Below, piece after piece: positions 21,908 through 31,227 of a stretch of 37,543 bases of DNA. The stretch's first letter is position 1; each line of letters starts with the position of its first letter. The notes beneath the pieces are model-generated. The model was given only the letters and a program-made list of their open reading frames with translations. It was not told where the DNA came from and ran no database searches. A program made the translations under genes and the position numbers. This stretch comes from Ectothiorhodospiraceae bacterium. Its GTDB lineage: Bacteria; Pseudomonadota; Gammaproteobacteria; SZUA-152. The stretch lies in assembly GCA_002401775.2 (NCBI GenBank), contig NVUB02000175.1, positions 1 through 37,543 of the forward strand, in the 5' to 3' direction.

Positions 21908-22567
21908 TTATGCGGGTGTTTGTAATTTTTCTTTGAGTTCGGCCATTTCAGCTTCCAGCTTGCTGACTCTCTCTTCCAGTTCGCGCACACTGACGCGATC
22001 TGATGTTTTGTTTTCGGTGGCGGCCTGAACCTCGCTAACGTGTGCTTCAATGTCGATGGGGCCGGATAACAGGTGCATGTATTCTGCGTCTTTGCGTCCC
22101 GGTGTGCGTGGTAGTTTGACGATTAAGGAGCTACCTTCTCTTTCGATTAACCCGGTGAGAGTGTCTACGACCGCTGCATTGTCGTCGAAGGCGTGCAAAC
22201 GACCGCTACGCGTCTTTAGTTCGCCGGGTGTTTGAGGGCCCCGCAGTAATAATAAGCAAATAATAGCGAATTGAGCGGTATCAAATTGATATTCCCCAAA
22301 TTGCGTGTTGCAGAGGATATGTTTGTACTTTTCTATCCCTCTTTTGAAGTTTTCTTCAACCCGTACAAGGTGTTTGTCTTGCAGCCCTCGGAGGGTGCGC
22401 TGTACCGTGCCCTGCTCCAGAGACATTACCGGGTTGCGGCTGGACTTCTGATTGCAGGCGTTAATGAGTGCATTGAGTGTGAGTGGGTATTGTTCTGGTG
22501 TGACGACGGATTTCTCCATCAGGCAACCCATTATGCGGGCTTCGTGGGCGGATAAATTCTCAGGCAC
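21908..22567 (-). CDS. yceH: YceH family protein (DUF480)
   Basis: This 219-residue protein begins PENLSAHEARIMGCLMEKSV and continues TPEQYPLTLNALINACNQKS. GPQTPGELKTRSGRLHAF starts the second winged-helix repeat, and the C-terminus is a coiled coil (ELEERVSKLEAEMAELKEKL). This is the standard YceH layout and length (about 215). The protein has two winged-helix domains but its role is unknown. It supports a gammaproteobacterial host. Confidence 0.93.
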   Translation of the reverse strand: MPENLSAHEARIMGCLMEKSVVTPEQYPLTLNALINACNQKSSRNPVMSLEQGTVQRTLRGLQDKHLVRVEENFKRGIEKYKHILCNTQFGEYQFDTAQFAIICLLLLRGPQTPGELKTRSGRLHAFDDNAAVVDTLTGLIEREGSSLIVKLPRTPGRKDAEYMHLLSGPIDIEAHVSEVQAATENKTSDRVSVRELEERVSKLEAEMAELKEKLQTPA

Positions 22568-22790
22568 CGTGGTATCCTCATTGGTTCGATTGTGGCTTTA
22601 AACCCTAATATACAAGAGTCTTTTTCGAGGGCGTGTTAAGTTGATGTTGCTTATTACCCGCTTCTTCTTTTTCAGTAGAATGTCAGTTTTTTGAAAAAAT
22701 GGCGATCATTCTTGGGGGCTCTTGGGGGCAATAGTGTAGGCATAATACACGCTTCCTGTAGATAGGTGGCAGCCTCCCCCTTTTTTTATT

Positions 22791-22837
22791 CAACCCAAAG
22801 TTGTACTTCGAGTCACACGAAGTACAACTTTGGGTTG
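22791..22837. repeat. perfect 20-bp inverted repeat
   Basis: CAACCCAAAGTTGTACTTCG (22791-22810) and its exact reverse complement (22818-22837) flank a 7-base loop. It lies 86 bp past the end of the large exoprotein gene. Neither side has a T-run in the right place for a classical terminator: TTTTTTTATT lies on the 5' side on the plus strand. The rest of 22568-22923 holds no gene I can support. Confidence 0.9.
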
Positions 22838-22923
22838 TGCTAGGCGGTGGTGATTTGAAACAACGCTTACAAGGCGCCGTTTTGATGTGTACCCGGAAAT
22901 CGCTAGCGGTATGTTCGCTATGG

Positions 22924-25900
22924 CTACGGGGTGTTGCTTTCTTTAGGGTCATCATCAACGTCATAGTCGTAATCAATTCTATAAAGTTGTGTTCCGCCTC
23001 CGGTGACGCTGAATAAGGGGCTTAAGCTAAATTCTTGGGTGGGGGTAATGTCGTCTTCGAGGAAGGAGACGCTTTGCCCTTTTCCGACGGCGATGTTGGT
23101 TGAGGTGACGTCGTTGACGATGGATGAACCGGGTAGGATGGTGCCGGTGAGGCCAATGATGTTGGCTGGGCCTTCTCCGGTGATAAACAGGCTGGTTCCT
23201 GAGGCGGGGACTCTGACGGATATGGGGTTGTTGAAGTCGCCGGTGGTGGCGCCGGAGAATATTTCCAGTGTTTGACTACTGAGGTTTGGATCGGTGATGG
23301 CGCTGTTATTGCCGATGACGTTGCCGGTAACGGCGTTGATGGTGAGTCGGCCACTGCCGGCGTTGAGTCTGCCGAGCTGTATGTCGCCGCTGTTAGCGGT
23401 GATTGTGATGTCGCCGTTATTTGAGGTTGTGGTTCCGGTGAGGGTGATGGCGTCACCGGCGATGACGGTGAGGTCTCCCCCATTGGTGGCGGACGAGGCC
23501 AGGGTCAGGCCGGTGCTGTCGACGATGGTACTGTTGCCTGCGCCGGTGTTGTTGACGACGACGGTTCCGGTGAAGTCGTTGGCGCCATTGGTGAGTGCAA
23601 TGTTGCCGCCGGTGGCGGTGAAAGTTGCGGTGCCGCCGTTACTCGCCTGTACTAATGGGCCTGACTGGCTGATGTCACTTGCGGTTATTGTTAATATTCC
23701 ACTGCCGACCGTGGAGCTGGCGATGATAAGTGCATTACTGTCGACTATTTGGGTACTGGCCGCTGCGCTGTTTTGCAGTTCCAGAGTTCCGACAAAATCA
23801 TTGCCGCTATTGGTGAGTGTTATTGAATTTGTACCGGTGATGATGCGAGTATTCCCTTGTACGGTTATGGCGCCAGTTTGGGTGACGGTGCCGCCGGTGG
23901 TGAGGGTCAGGTCGCCGTTGAGCATCAGCGCGGATAAATCGAGTCCGCTGTTGTCGGTGATGAGCAGGTTATTGATGGTGCTACCCACTGCGCCTGTCGC
24001 CGTAAATGAGGGGGTTCCGGCAAACTGGTTGGCAGCGTCACCTACTATTATTGAGCCGCCATTGGCCACCGAAAATGCAGATGAGCCTGTTACGGTAAGA
24101 CTGCCTGCTGAGGTAATATCACCGGCGTTAACGGAGAGAGACAATACCCCTGATATATCTTCCACGGCGATGGCAACGGCATTGGTTTCACTGATGTAGG
24201 CATCGACCGTGGCACCGGTGATGAGCAAGGTGTTTATTGAGGTGGCAAAGGGATTTGTGGCGCTGCCGATGGTGGTCGCCTGGTTGATGGTGAGGGTGTC
24301 CCCTGAAAGTACCCCGGCCGTGCCTTGAATAATGGACTCTGCACTGATATCAATGTCACCCGTCACGGTGACGGTGCCGGTAACCGTTACGGTGTCATTG
24401 CCGGTGCCGGCATTAATGTCCAAATCGGTTTTGTTTGAAAATTGCAGTGAGGCTAACCCAGAGATTTGAAAACTGACCGGTTGTGTACCTGATATAACGC
24501 CGGGCGATAAAGTAATGGCGTCGTCGTTGCTGGTGCCTACCAATGAAAGACTACCGGCAGTTATGCTGTCGGTAATGATTTCAACACCGGTGCCAATAAC
24601 ATTTTGTGTATTGCTGATATCGGTTGTGGTAATGGTCACGGGGCCACCGGCAGGGCTAAAAATGTAACTATTGCTCAGGTTGGTTCCGGTTCCGGTGAGG
24701 CTTATGCTGTCTATACCACTTTGTCCATCAAAATTAAGGGTGCGGGTTGAGGCGCTCAGGTAGTCGATTAAGAGGTCGTCATTGCCTGCTCCGCCGGTGA
24801 TGTTTCCAGTGATTATTGCCGCTGCGGCATTGGTAATATTAAAGCTATCATCCCCTATTCCACCGTTGAGTGATTCGATTTGGGTAAAACCGACCCCGTT
24901 TACGGTACCGCTATTCATGGCGGTTATGTTCCAGTTACTATTTTCCGGTGGGCCATTGAGTATGTCGGCACCGGCCCCACCAATGAGGCTTCCGCCGATG
25001 GTGATGAGGCCGCCGAGGTTGAAGACATCATCTCCAGCTCCGGCGTCGATGGTTCCTGAAAGATTGGCGTCAATAGTAAAAGTGTCGGCGGCATTTCCAC
25101 CTAACAGGTTGTTGATGTTTTGGAAGGCATTAACACCGGTGAGGTTTCCGGCGTCAGAGGCGGTGATATTCCAGGTATTGTTCATGTCTGCGGCTTGTAT
25201 GCTGTCGCTTCCCGAGCCGCCATCAATGGTACCGGCGATACTACCACCGGCCAGTATAAAGGTGTCCACGCTGGCACTGCCGGTAATATTGTTAAAGCCG
25301 GTAAAGTTAATACTGTTTACGGTTCCGGTATTACCGGCGGTAATGGACCATGTGTTGGTCATGTTTTCACCCACTAAGGTGCTATTGATAATATTGCCGA
25401 TGTAGGATTCAATGTTCAGTAATTGGCCGGTCGTGAGTGAAACAAGCACGGCGCCGGTTTCTGATGAATAATCGATAGTATCGTTTCCTGCTGCTCCGTC
25501 GATCACACCGCTGTAACTACTGCCATCCGCAAATATATACGTATCGCTGGCCGCATTACCCGATAACGTTTCTATGCCGCTAAACGTGCCGATACCGGTG
25601 ACGTTACCAATATCGACGCCGGTGAGATTCCAGGTGTTATTAACATTATCGGCAAGTAGTTGGTCCGTACCCGTGCCACCGCCACCATCGATCTGCCCGG
25701 TTAACACGCCGCCACTGAGATTAAAGGTGTCGTTATCACTGCCGCCTTGTAAATTGTTGATATTGGAAAAACCAATGGCGCCTACGCTTCCGGTGTTAGC
25801 GCCATTGATTGTCCAACTGTTGGCGATGTTTTCTCCCGTTAAGGTGGTGTTGCTGCCATTACCGGTGAAGTTTTCAATGTTGGTAAAACCACTGCCGCCT

Positions 25901-28900
25901 AATATTATATTGATGATGCCGGACTGCGCAGACTGATCAACCGTATCGGAGCCGATGCCGCCATCCACACTGCCTGAAATACTGCTGCCATCGGCAAACA
26001 CAAAGGAATCGGTGCCATCGTTTCCGAGTACATTTTCAATGCTGGTGAAGGTGGATATCCCCGTAACACTGCCGTTATCCGTTGAAGTGATGGTCCAGGT
26101 ATTGGCGGTATTGTCGGCGACGATACTGTCGTTGCCGCTTCCACCATCGACATTGCCAGTAATGTTCCCACCATTGATGGTGAAATTATCGGTGTCGTTA
26201 TTTCCCACGAGGTTATTAAAACCAAAGAAATTAATGGTACCGATAAGGCCATCATTCACGCCGTTTATATTCCAGGTGTTTGCGACATTGTTGCCGGTTA
26301 AGGTACTTGAACTATTGTTACCTCTGAAGGTTTCAATATTGAGAAACCCGGTGCTACCAATAGTGACATTGACGATGCCGGTTTCTGCTGAAAAATCGAC
26401 GGTATCCAACCCTGTTGTTCCATCTACAACGCCGGTAATGGTACTACCGTCTAAAAATTGAAAGTCATCGCTGGATGTATTACCGGTGAGGTTATTAAAG
26501 TTAACGAAATTTATACTGCCGACGGAGCCATCGTTATTACCTGAAATCACCCAGGTATTATTACTCACAGGGCCAACGAATGTGCTGTCAATATTATTGC
26601 CGATGAAGGTTTCGATACTGGTGAAGTTACTCACGCCTAAAACAATACTGAGGGTGCCTGACTCGGCTGAAAAATCGACAGTGTCATTATCACTGCCACC
26701 ATTAATCACGCCGCTCACACTGGAACCGTTGGCATAAGTAAACGTGTCGACCATGGTGCCGCCATTGAGATTATTAATTTGGGTAAAGTTGGCAATACTG
26801 GTGGCGTTGCCGGCGTTCGCACCAATAATATTCCAGCTGTTAATGGTATTGTCTGCATTCAAGCTATTATTGCCTGCGCCGCCATCCACTAAGCCCGTTA
26901 TTGAGCCCCCATTAATATTGAACTGGTCGGATTGAGTATTGCCGGTTATGTTGTTGAAGTCGGAAAAAATTACCCCATTCACTGAACCGGTATTAATGCC
27001 GGTGAGTGACCATGAGTTAACACTGTTGGCGGCGGTAAAGGTGCTATTGGTATTGTTGCCGATAAAGGACTCAATGTTGAAAAAAGTCGATGTGGTCAGG
27101 TCTATGGACACTGCCCCAGATTCTGCTGACTGGTCTATTACGTCGGTGCCTGCCCCTCCGTTTATAATGCCGCTAAAACTGGCAGCATCGGAAAACACAA
27201 AGGTATCGATACCATTACCGCCTTGCAGTGTTTCTATACCACTGAATGATGCGACACTGCTGAGGTTACCAACGTCCGCGCCGGTAATATTCCAGGTGGT
27301 ACTGGCATCAAATCCCTGAATGCTGTCGTTACCCATTCCGCCAATAATGGCTCCGGTCACACTGCCTCCTACGGCGAATGAAAAATCGTCGGTACCATCA
27401 TTACCAGTCAGATTATTAAAGTCTCTAAAAGCGATTATACCGACCGTGCCGTCGTTAACCCCTGTGATGCTCCAGTTATTGGGTAAGTTGTCGGAGAGCA
27501 ATGTGCTGTTGCTGTTATTACCGACAAACGTTTCAATACTGTTAAAGTTTACGTTGGCGACATCAACCGTAACCGCACCCGTTTTGGCACTGAAATCTAC
27601 GCTGTCGCCACCGGACGCGCCGTTAATAACACCGGATATTGTGCCAGGGTCAGAGAATACAAAATCATCAGTGCTGCTACTTCCCGTGAGGTTTTCAATA
27701 TTATTAAAACCAGAGACTCCCGACACCGAACCCGCATCAGCAGTGGTGATGTTCCAGGTATTGGCTGTGGTATCCCCTATTAACGTATCGATATCGGCAC
27801 CACCATTCAATTGACCGGTAATGCTCCCCCCTGCAAGGGTAAATTCATCGGTATTTGCACCCCCGGTGAGATTGTTAAAATTATTAAAACTGGTGACATT
27901 AATGGTGCCGGAATTAGCACCGGTTATTGTCCAGGTATTGTTTATGTTGTCGCCGACGAGAGTGCTGTTGGTATTGTTGCCGATAAAGGTTTCGATGTTA
28001 GCGAATCCGGCAAACCCCATGTTCACCACCACCGCGCCAGACTGTGCAGACAAGTCTACGCTGTCGTTTCCGGTACTGCCGTTAATGACGCCACTAAGAC
28101 TACTGGCATCGGCAAAAATAAAGTCATCGGTGCTGGCGTTGCCGGTGAGATTATCAATACCGGAAAATGATCCGACACCGGTGGCGTTGCCTGCATCTGC
28201 ACTGACAATATTCCAGGTATTGGCGGAATTATCTCCGATCAATGAGTCGGTGCCGCCACCGCCAATGATCGCTCCCGTTAAGGTACCTCCGGTTAATGAA
28301 AAACTGTCGCTATCGGTTCCCCCGGTTAGATCGGTGAAATTAATAAAGGTTACCAAGCCGACGGTGCCATCGTTAAAACCATCAAACGCGCCGTTAATTG
28401 TCCAAATGTTTGGGACATCATCGCCGATTAAGGTACTGTCGCTGGCATTACCGGTATATTGTTCTATGTTGGCGTAACTCGTGCCACCCAGATCTACCAG
28501 TACCGAGCCCGGTTGGGTGGACAGGTCAATGGTGTCTGACCCTCCTCCCCCATTGATGGTACCGCTGATACTAAAACCTGCACCAATGGCAAAGGTATCA
28601 ATATCATTACGTCCGTTGAGATTTTCAATACTGATAAAGGCGCCTACCCCATTGACGGTACCGGCATTATTGGCGGTTATATCCCAAGTATTGGCGACAT
28701 TGTCAGGGGCTAATGTATCTCCACCACCCCCGCCGTCAATGGTGCCGCTAATAGCACCGGCATTTAATACAAAAGAGTCTGCACCATTGCCACCGGTAAT
28801 GCTTTCTATGCTGTTAAAAGCAAAAACGCCGTCGACGTTTCCGCCATCGGCCGACAATATACTCCAAATGTTAGGCGTGTCATTTGCGGTTAGACTGTCA

Positions 28901-31227
28901 CCACCACCACCACCGGTTATCGTCCCAGTGACTGAACCACCGCTCAGGATAAAGTCATCCGTATCATTGCCACCGGTGAGGTTGCTGAAGTCGGTAAAGG
29001 TAATGCCACTGACGGAGCCGTCATTTTGCGAAGTGATCAACCAGGTATTCGCTATGTTTTGTGCCACCAGTGTATTGTCTGCGCCGGCCCCCACCAGGTT
29101 TTCAATATTGGTAACATCCGTATTGAGAATAACGTTAATAATGCCCGTTTTTCCTGAGTAATCTACAGTGTCTTGAAGGGTGTGTGCACCGCCGTCAAAT
29201 TGGCCGGTAATGCTGCCAATGCCGGTGAGGGTAAAAGTATCGTCGACGCTTCCTCCGGTAAGATTGGGGAAGTTTGAAAAACTGGCGCCGTTGAGGGTAC
29301 CGATATTTAAATTGGTGATAGTCCAGGCATTAGTTTGATTAGGACCCACCAACGTATCGCCACCATTACTACCCCCCACAAAACTGACAGACGACCCCGT
29401 GAGTGTTGAGTTTATGGTGAGTGTTTCGGTGCCATTATTGTCATTGTCGATGGCGATATTAATGGCGGCTCCACCGCTGGTCATAGTGCCGATGGATGCA
29501 CTGGCCGAACTGCTCACGGTAATAACGCCATCCGTACCCGGCCCATCGGTGTCCAATGTGCCCAGGGTAATTCCGGCGCCGGTAATACTCAGTGAACTGC
29601 CTTGCGTAGACACGGTGTCACCCACATCCATTGAAAAGCTCCCCACGCCGCTGTTGTCTGAGTCGGCGGTCATGACGATTGAACCACCACTGTTAATATT
29701 GAACGCCAGTACGTTATCGGTAATCAACGTATTAATGGTGATGTCATTGGTGGCCTCCAGTACTACGTTACTGGTACCGGTGAGGGCTTCTAGGGCCAAT
29801 TCACCAATATCAAAAGTACCTGCTCCCCGTGTCGCATCCGACAAATCAGGTAACTGAGCATCATTGGCCTGAACACCGGCACTCTGGTCGTAAATAGTGA
29901 TGTCTGTAGGGTCGAGTAACAACGTGCCGAATGCGCCATTAGTGGCACTCAGGTCAACGTTGGCATTCAGTACCAATCCTTGTTTTCCCGATATTTCAAT
30001 AAACCCGCCATCACCGGTATTCTGCCCGCCCGTTGCCGATACGCTACCCATTGCCCAGGTGGTGTCATTCGCCCAAATAACGATTTCGCCGCCCTGCCCC
30101 GTCGCTATAGCATCGGCGCGTATCTGTGTTTGTGCATCAACCTGAGTAAATTCGGCAATATTATGCCCTGCGCCTTTTCTAAAACCACCGATGGCGATAG
30201 TGCCGCCGCCGTTATTACCCGATGCATCAATGTTGGCATTACCAAATACACCGACGCGGTCGCCAAAGAGTTGGATGTCGCCACCCTGCTCATTTCCCTG
30301 GCCCTGGGCGATAAGGTCGCCACTGTTAATAACATTACCACCCGTTCCTTCAAGACGAATCACACCGCCGACATTACTAATGCGATTGGCGTGTATAACG
30401 CCGCTGTTATTAACAACATTCCCATAGATATCATTGGCCGTACTGGCTTCCAGCACAACGTATCCACCTTGCGCCTGTAATGTGCCACTATTTAACAGGG
30501 CCGATTCATAGCCCAGTACGTTTTCGGTTATTTTTTCATTGATGGAAAACTGTATTAAACCGTCATCGTCAAAACTCATTGTTGCACTGCCGGCGCTGAG
30601 TAATTGTATTTTTCCCAGACGGGCATTAATAACACCGCTGTTGGTAACCTGTTGTCCGATCAGTGCAACAGAGCCGCCATCTTGTGTTGAAATCACGCCT
30701 GCATTTTCAACTATTCCCGATGAAGTGATGATTGAAAACACATCATTTACATTCACGGTATTCATATCCATACCACTATTTATTCCATTCCCTATACTAT
30801 TTTCTAAAGAGAAAGCACCCGCAATGAGAGCGCCGACGTTAATGCGCGCACTCTCACCAAAGATAATGCCATTTGGATTCATTAAAAAAACCCGGCCATT
30901 AGCATTAATACTGCCCAGGATTTGGGTAGGTTGTTGATCAAGAATATAATTTAAGGCAGCGGACTCTCTTCCGGGTTGTTCAAAACGCAGCGTTTCGTTG
31001 CTGCCAAGGTTAAGGCTTTGCCAGTTAATAGAAAGAGCAGGCGTTGTTTGTACAATAACCGTAGTTTGTGCATCGGCAGTCTGTATTTGCCCGCTGCCCG
31101 AGGTGATTTGCCCGCCCTTCGGAGCACCATGCCCGATAGAACTGGCCATTAATAAGATCAGCACGGCGAACAAAACAATGGTTCGTTTGTTTGTGCGGTG
31201 TATAGAATATTGACGATTAAAAGACAT
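22924..31227 (-). CDS. TpsA, giant two-partner-secretion exoprotein (filamentous-haemagglutinin type)
   Basis: This 2767-residue protein has an extended signal (hydrophobic at 15-32, probable cut near SIGHGA) and a TPS domain at about 36-150, including NPNGIIFGESARINVGALIA. FHA-type beta-helix repeats extend to about 430. A long region of about nine related units follows, each with NTWNIT-like, NLTGG-like, SITGxxxGGxGxD and NIETFxGN motifs. A C-terminal FHA-like section (ITLTGTTTSNNGDITITANS) ends the protein. Such proteins are exported through TpsB and act as adhesins or toxins; no C-terminal toxin domain is evident. Its ATG overlaps the tpsB stop by 11 nt. Confidence 0.9.
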   Translation of the reverse strand: MSFNRQYSIHRTNKRTIVLFAVLILLMASSIGHGAPKGGQITSGSGQIQTADAQTTVIVQTTPALSINWQSLNLGSNETLRFEQPGRESAALNYILDQQPTQILGSINANGRVFLMNPNGIIFGESARINVGALIAGAFSLENSIGNGINSGMDMNTVNVNDVFSIITSSGIVENAGVISTQDGGSVALIGQQVTNSGVINARLGKIQLLSAGSATMSFDDDGLIQFSINEKITENVLGYESALLNSGTLQAQGGYVVLEASTANDIYGNVVNNSGVIHANRISNVGGVIRLEGTGGNVINSGDLIAQGQGNEQGGDIQLFGDRVGVFGNANIDASGNNGGGTIAIGGFRKGAGHNIAEFTQVDAQTQIRADAIATGQGGEIVIWANDTTWAMGSVSATGGQNTGDGGFIEISGKQGLVLNANVDLSATNGAFGTLLLDPTDITIYDQSAGVQANDAQLPDLSDATRGAGTFDIGELALEALTGTSNVVLEATNDITINTLITDNVLAFNINSGGSIVMTADSDNSGVGSFSMDVGDTVSTQGSSLSITGAGITLGTLDTDGPGTDGVITVSSSASASIGTMTSGGAAINIAIDNDNNGTETLTINSTLTGSSVSFVGGSNGGDTLVGPNQTNAWTITNLNIGTLNGASFSNFPNLTGGSVDDTFTLTGIGSITGQFDGGAHTLQDTVDYSGKTGIINVILNTDVTNIENLVGAGADNTLVAQNIANTWLITSQNDGSVSGITFTDFSNLTGGNDTDDFILSGGSVTGTITGGGGGDSLTANDTPNIWSILSADGGNVDGVFAFNSIESITGGNGADSFVLNAGAISGTIDGGGGGDTLAPDNVANTWDITANNAGTVNGVGAFISIENLNGRNDIDTFAIGAGFSISGTINGGGGSDTIDLSTQPGSVLVDLGGTSYANIEQYTGNASDSTLIGDDVPNIWTINGAFDGFNDGTVGLVTFINFTDLTGGTDSDSFSLTGGTLTGAIIGGGGTDSLIGDNSANTWNIVSADAGNATGVGSFSGIDNLTGNASTDDFIFADASSLSGVINGSTGNDSVDLSAQSGAVVVNMGFAGFANIETFIGNNTNSTLVGDNINNTWTITGANSGTINVTSFNNFNNLTGGANTDEFTLAGGSITGQLNGGADIDTLIGDTTANTWNITTADAGSVSGVSGFNNIENLTGSSSTDDFVFSDPGTISGVINGASGGDSVDFSAKTGAVTVDVANVNFNSIETFVGNNSNSTLLSDNLPNNWSITGVNDGTVGIIAFRDFNNLTGNDGTDDFSFAVGGSVTGAIIGGMGNDSIQGFDASTTWNITGADVGNLSSVASFSGIETLQGGNGIDTFVFSDAASFSGIINGGAGTDVIDQSAESGAVSIDLTTSTFFNIESFIGNNTNSTFTAANSVNSWSLTGINTGSVNGVIFSDFNNITGNTQSDQFNINGGSITGLVDGGAGNNSLNADNTINSWNIIGANAGNATSIANFTQINNLNGGTMVDTFTYANGSSVSGVINGGSDNDTVDFSAESGTLSIVLGVSNFTSIETFIGNNIDSTFVGPVSNNTWVISGNNDGSVGSINFVNFNNLTGNTSSDDFQFLDGSTITGVVDGTTGLDTVDFSAETGIVNVTIGSTGFLNIETFRGNNSSSTLTGNNVANTWNINGVNDGLIGTINFFGFNNLVGNNDTDNFTINGGNITGNVDGGSGNDSIVADNTANTWTITSTDNGSVTGISTFTSIENVLGNDGTDSFVFADGSSISGSVDGGIGSDTVDQSAQSGIINIILGGSGFTNIENFTGNGSNTTLTGENIANSWTINGANTGSVGAIGFSNINNLQGGSDNDTFNLSGGVLTGQIDGGGGTGTDQLLADNVNNTWNLTGVDIGNVTGIGTFSGIETLSGNAASDTYIFADGSSYSGVIDGAAGNDTIDYSSETGAVLVSLTTGQLLNIESYIGNIINSTLVGENMTNTWSITAGNTGTVNSINFTGFNNITGSASVDTFILAGGSIAGTIDGGSGSDSIQAADMNNTWNITASDAGNLTGVNAFQNINNLLGGNAADTFTIDANLSGTIDAGAGDDVFNLGGLITIGGSLIGGAGADILNGPPENSNWNITAMNSGTVNGVGFTQIESLNGGIGDDSFNITNAAAAIITGNITGGAGNDDLLIDYLSASTRTLNFDGQSGIDSISLTGTGTNLSNSYIFSPAGGPVTITTTDISNTQNVIGTGVEIITDSITAGSLSLVGTSNDDAITLSPGVISGTQPVSFQISGLASLQFSNKTDLDINAGTGNDTVTVTGTVTVTGDIDISAESIIQGTAGVLSGDTLTINQATTIGSATNPFATSINTLLITGATVDAYISETNAVAIAVEDISGVLSLSVNAGDITSAGSLTVTGSSAFSVANGGSIIVGDAANQFAGTPSFTATGAVGSTINNLLITDNSGLDLSALMLNGDLTLTTGGTVTQTGAITVQGNTRIITGTNSITLTNSGNDFVGTLELQNSAAASTQIVDSNALIIASSTVGSGILTITASDISQSGPLVQASNGGTATFTATGGNIALTNGANDFTGTVVVNNTGAGNSTIVDSTGLTLASSATNGGDLTVIAGDAITLTGTTTSNNGDITITANSGDIQLGRLNAGSGRLTINAVTGNVIGNNSAITDPNLSSQTLEIFSGATTGDFNNPISVRVPASGTSLFITGEGPANIIGLTGTILPGSSIVNDVTSTNIAVGKGQSVSFLEDDITPTQEFSLSPLFSVTGGGTQLYRIDYDYDVDDDPKESNTP

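Noticed and set aside
22683-22976. 97-residue minus-strand frame beyond the exoprotein
   Set aside because: It runs through the perfect 20-bp inverted repeat and overlaps the exoprotein 3' end. Its composition is random.
24000-29300. GGxGxD motifs in the exoprotein as RTX calcium repeats of a type I secreted toxin
   Set aside because: The motifs are isolated once per long unit rather than in tandem nonapeptides. The TPS domain and adjacent tpsB define the export route.
23294-30480. Many long plus-strand frames across 23-30.5 kb
   Set aside because: They are antisense to the 2767-residue exoprotein and have repetitive Pro/Leu/Val-rich composition mirroring its Gly/Asn-rich repeats. No ribosome binding sites or families were seen.
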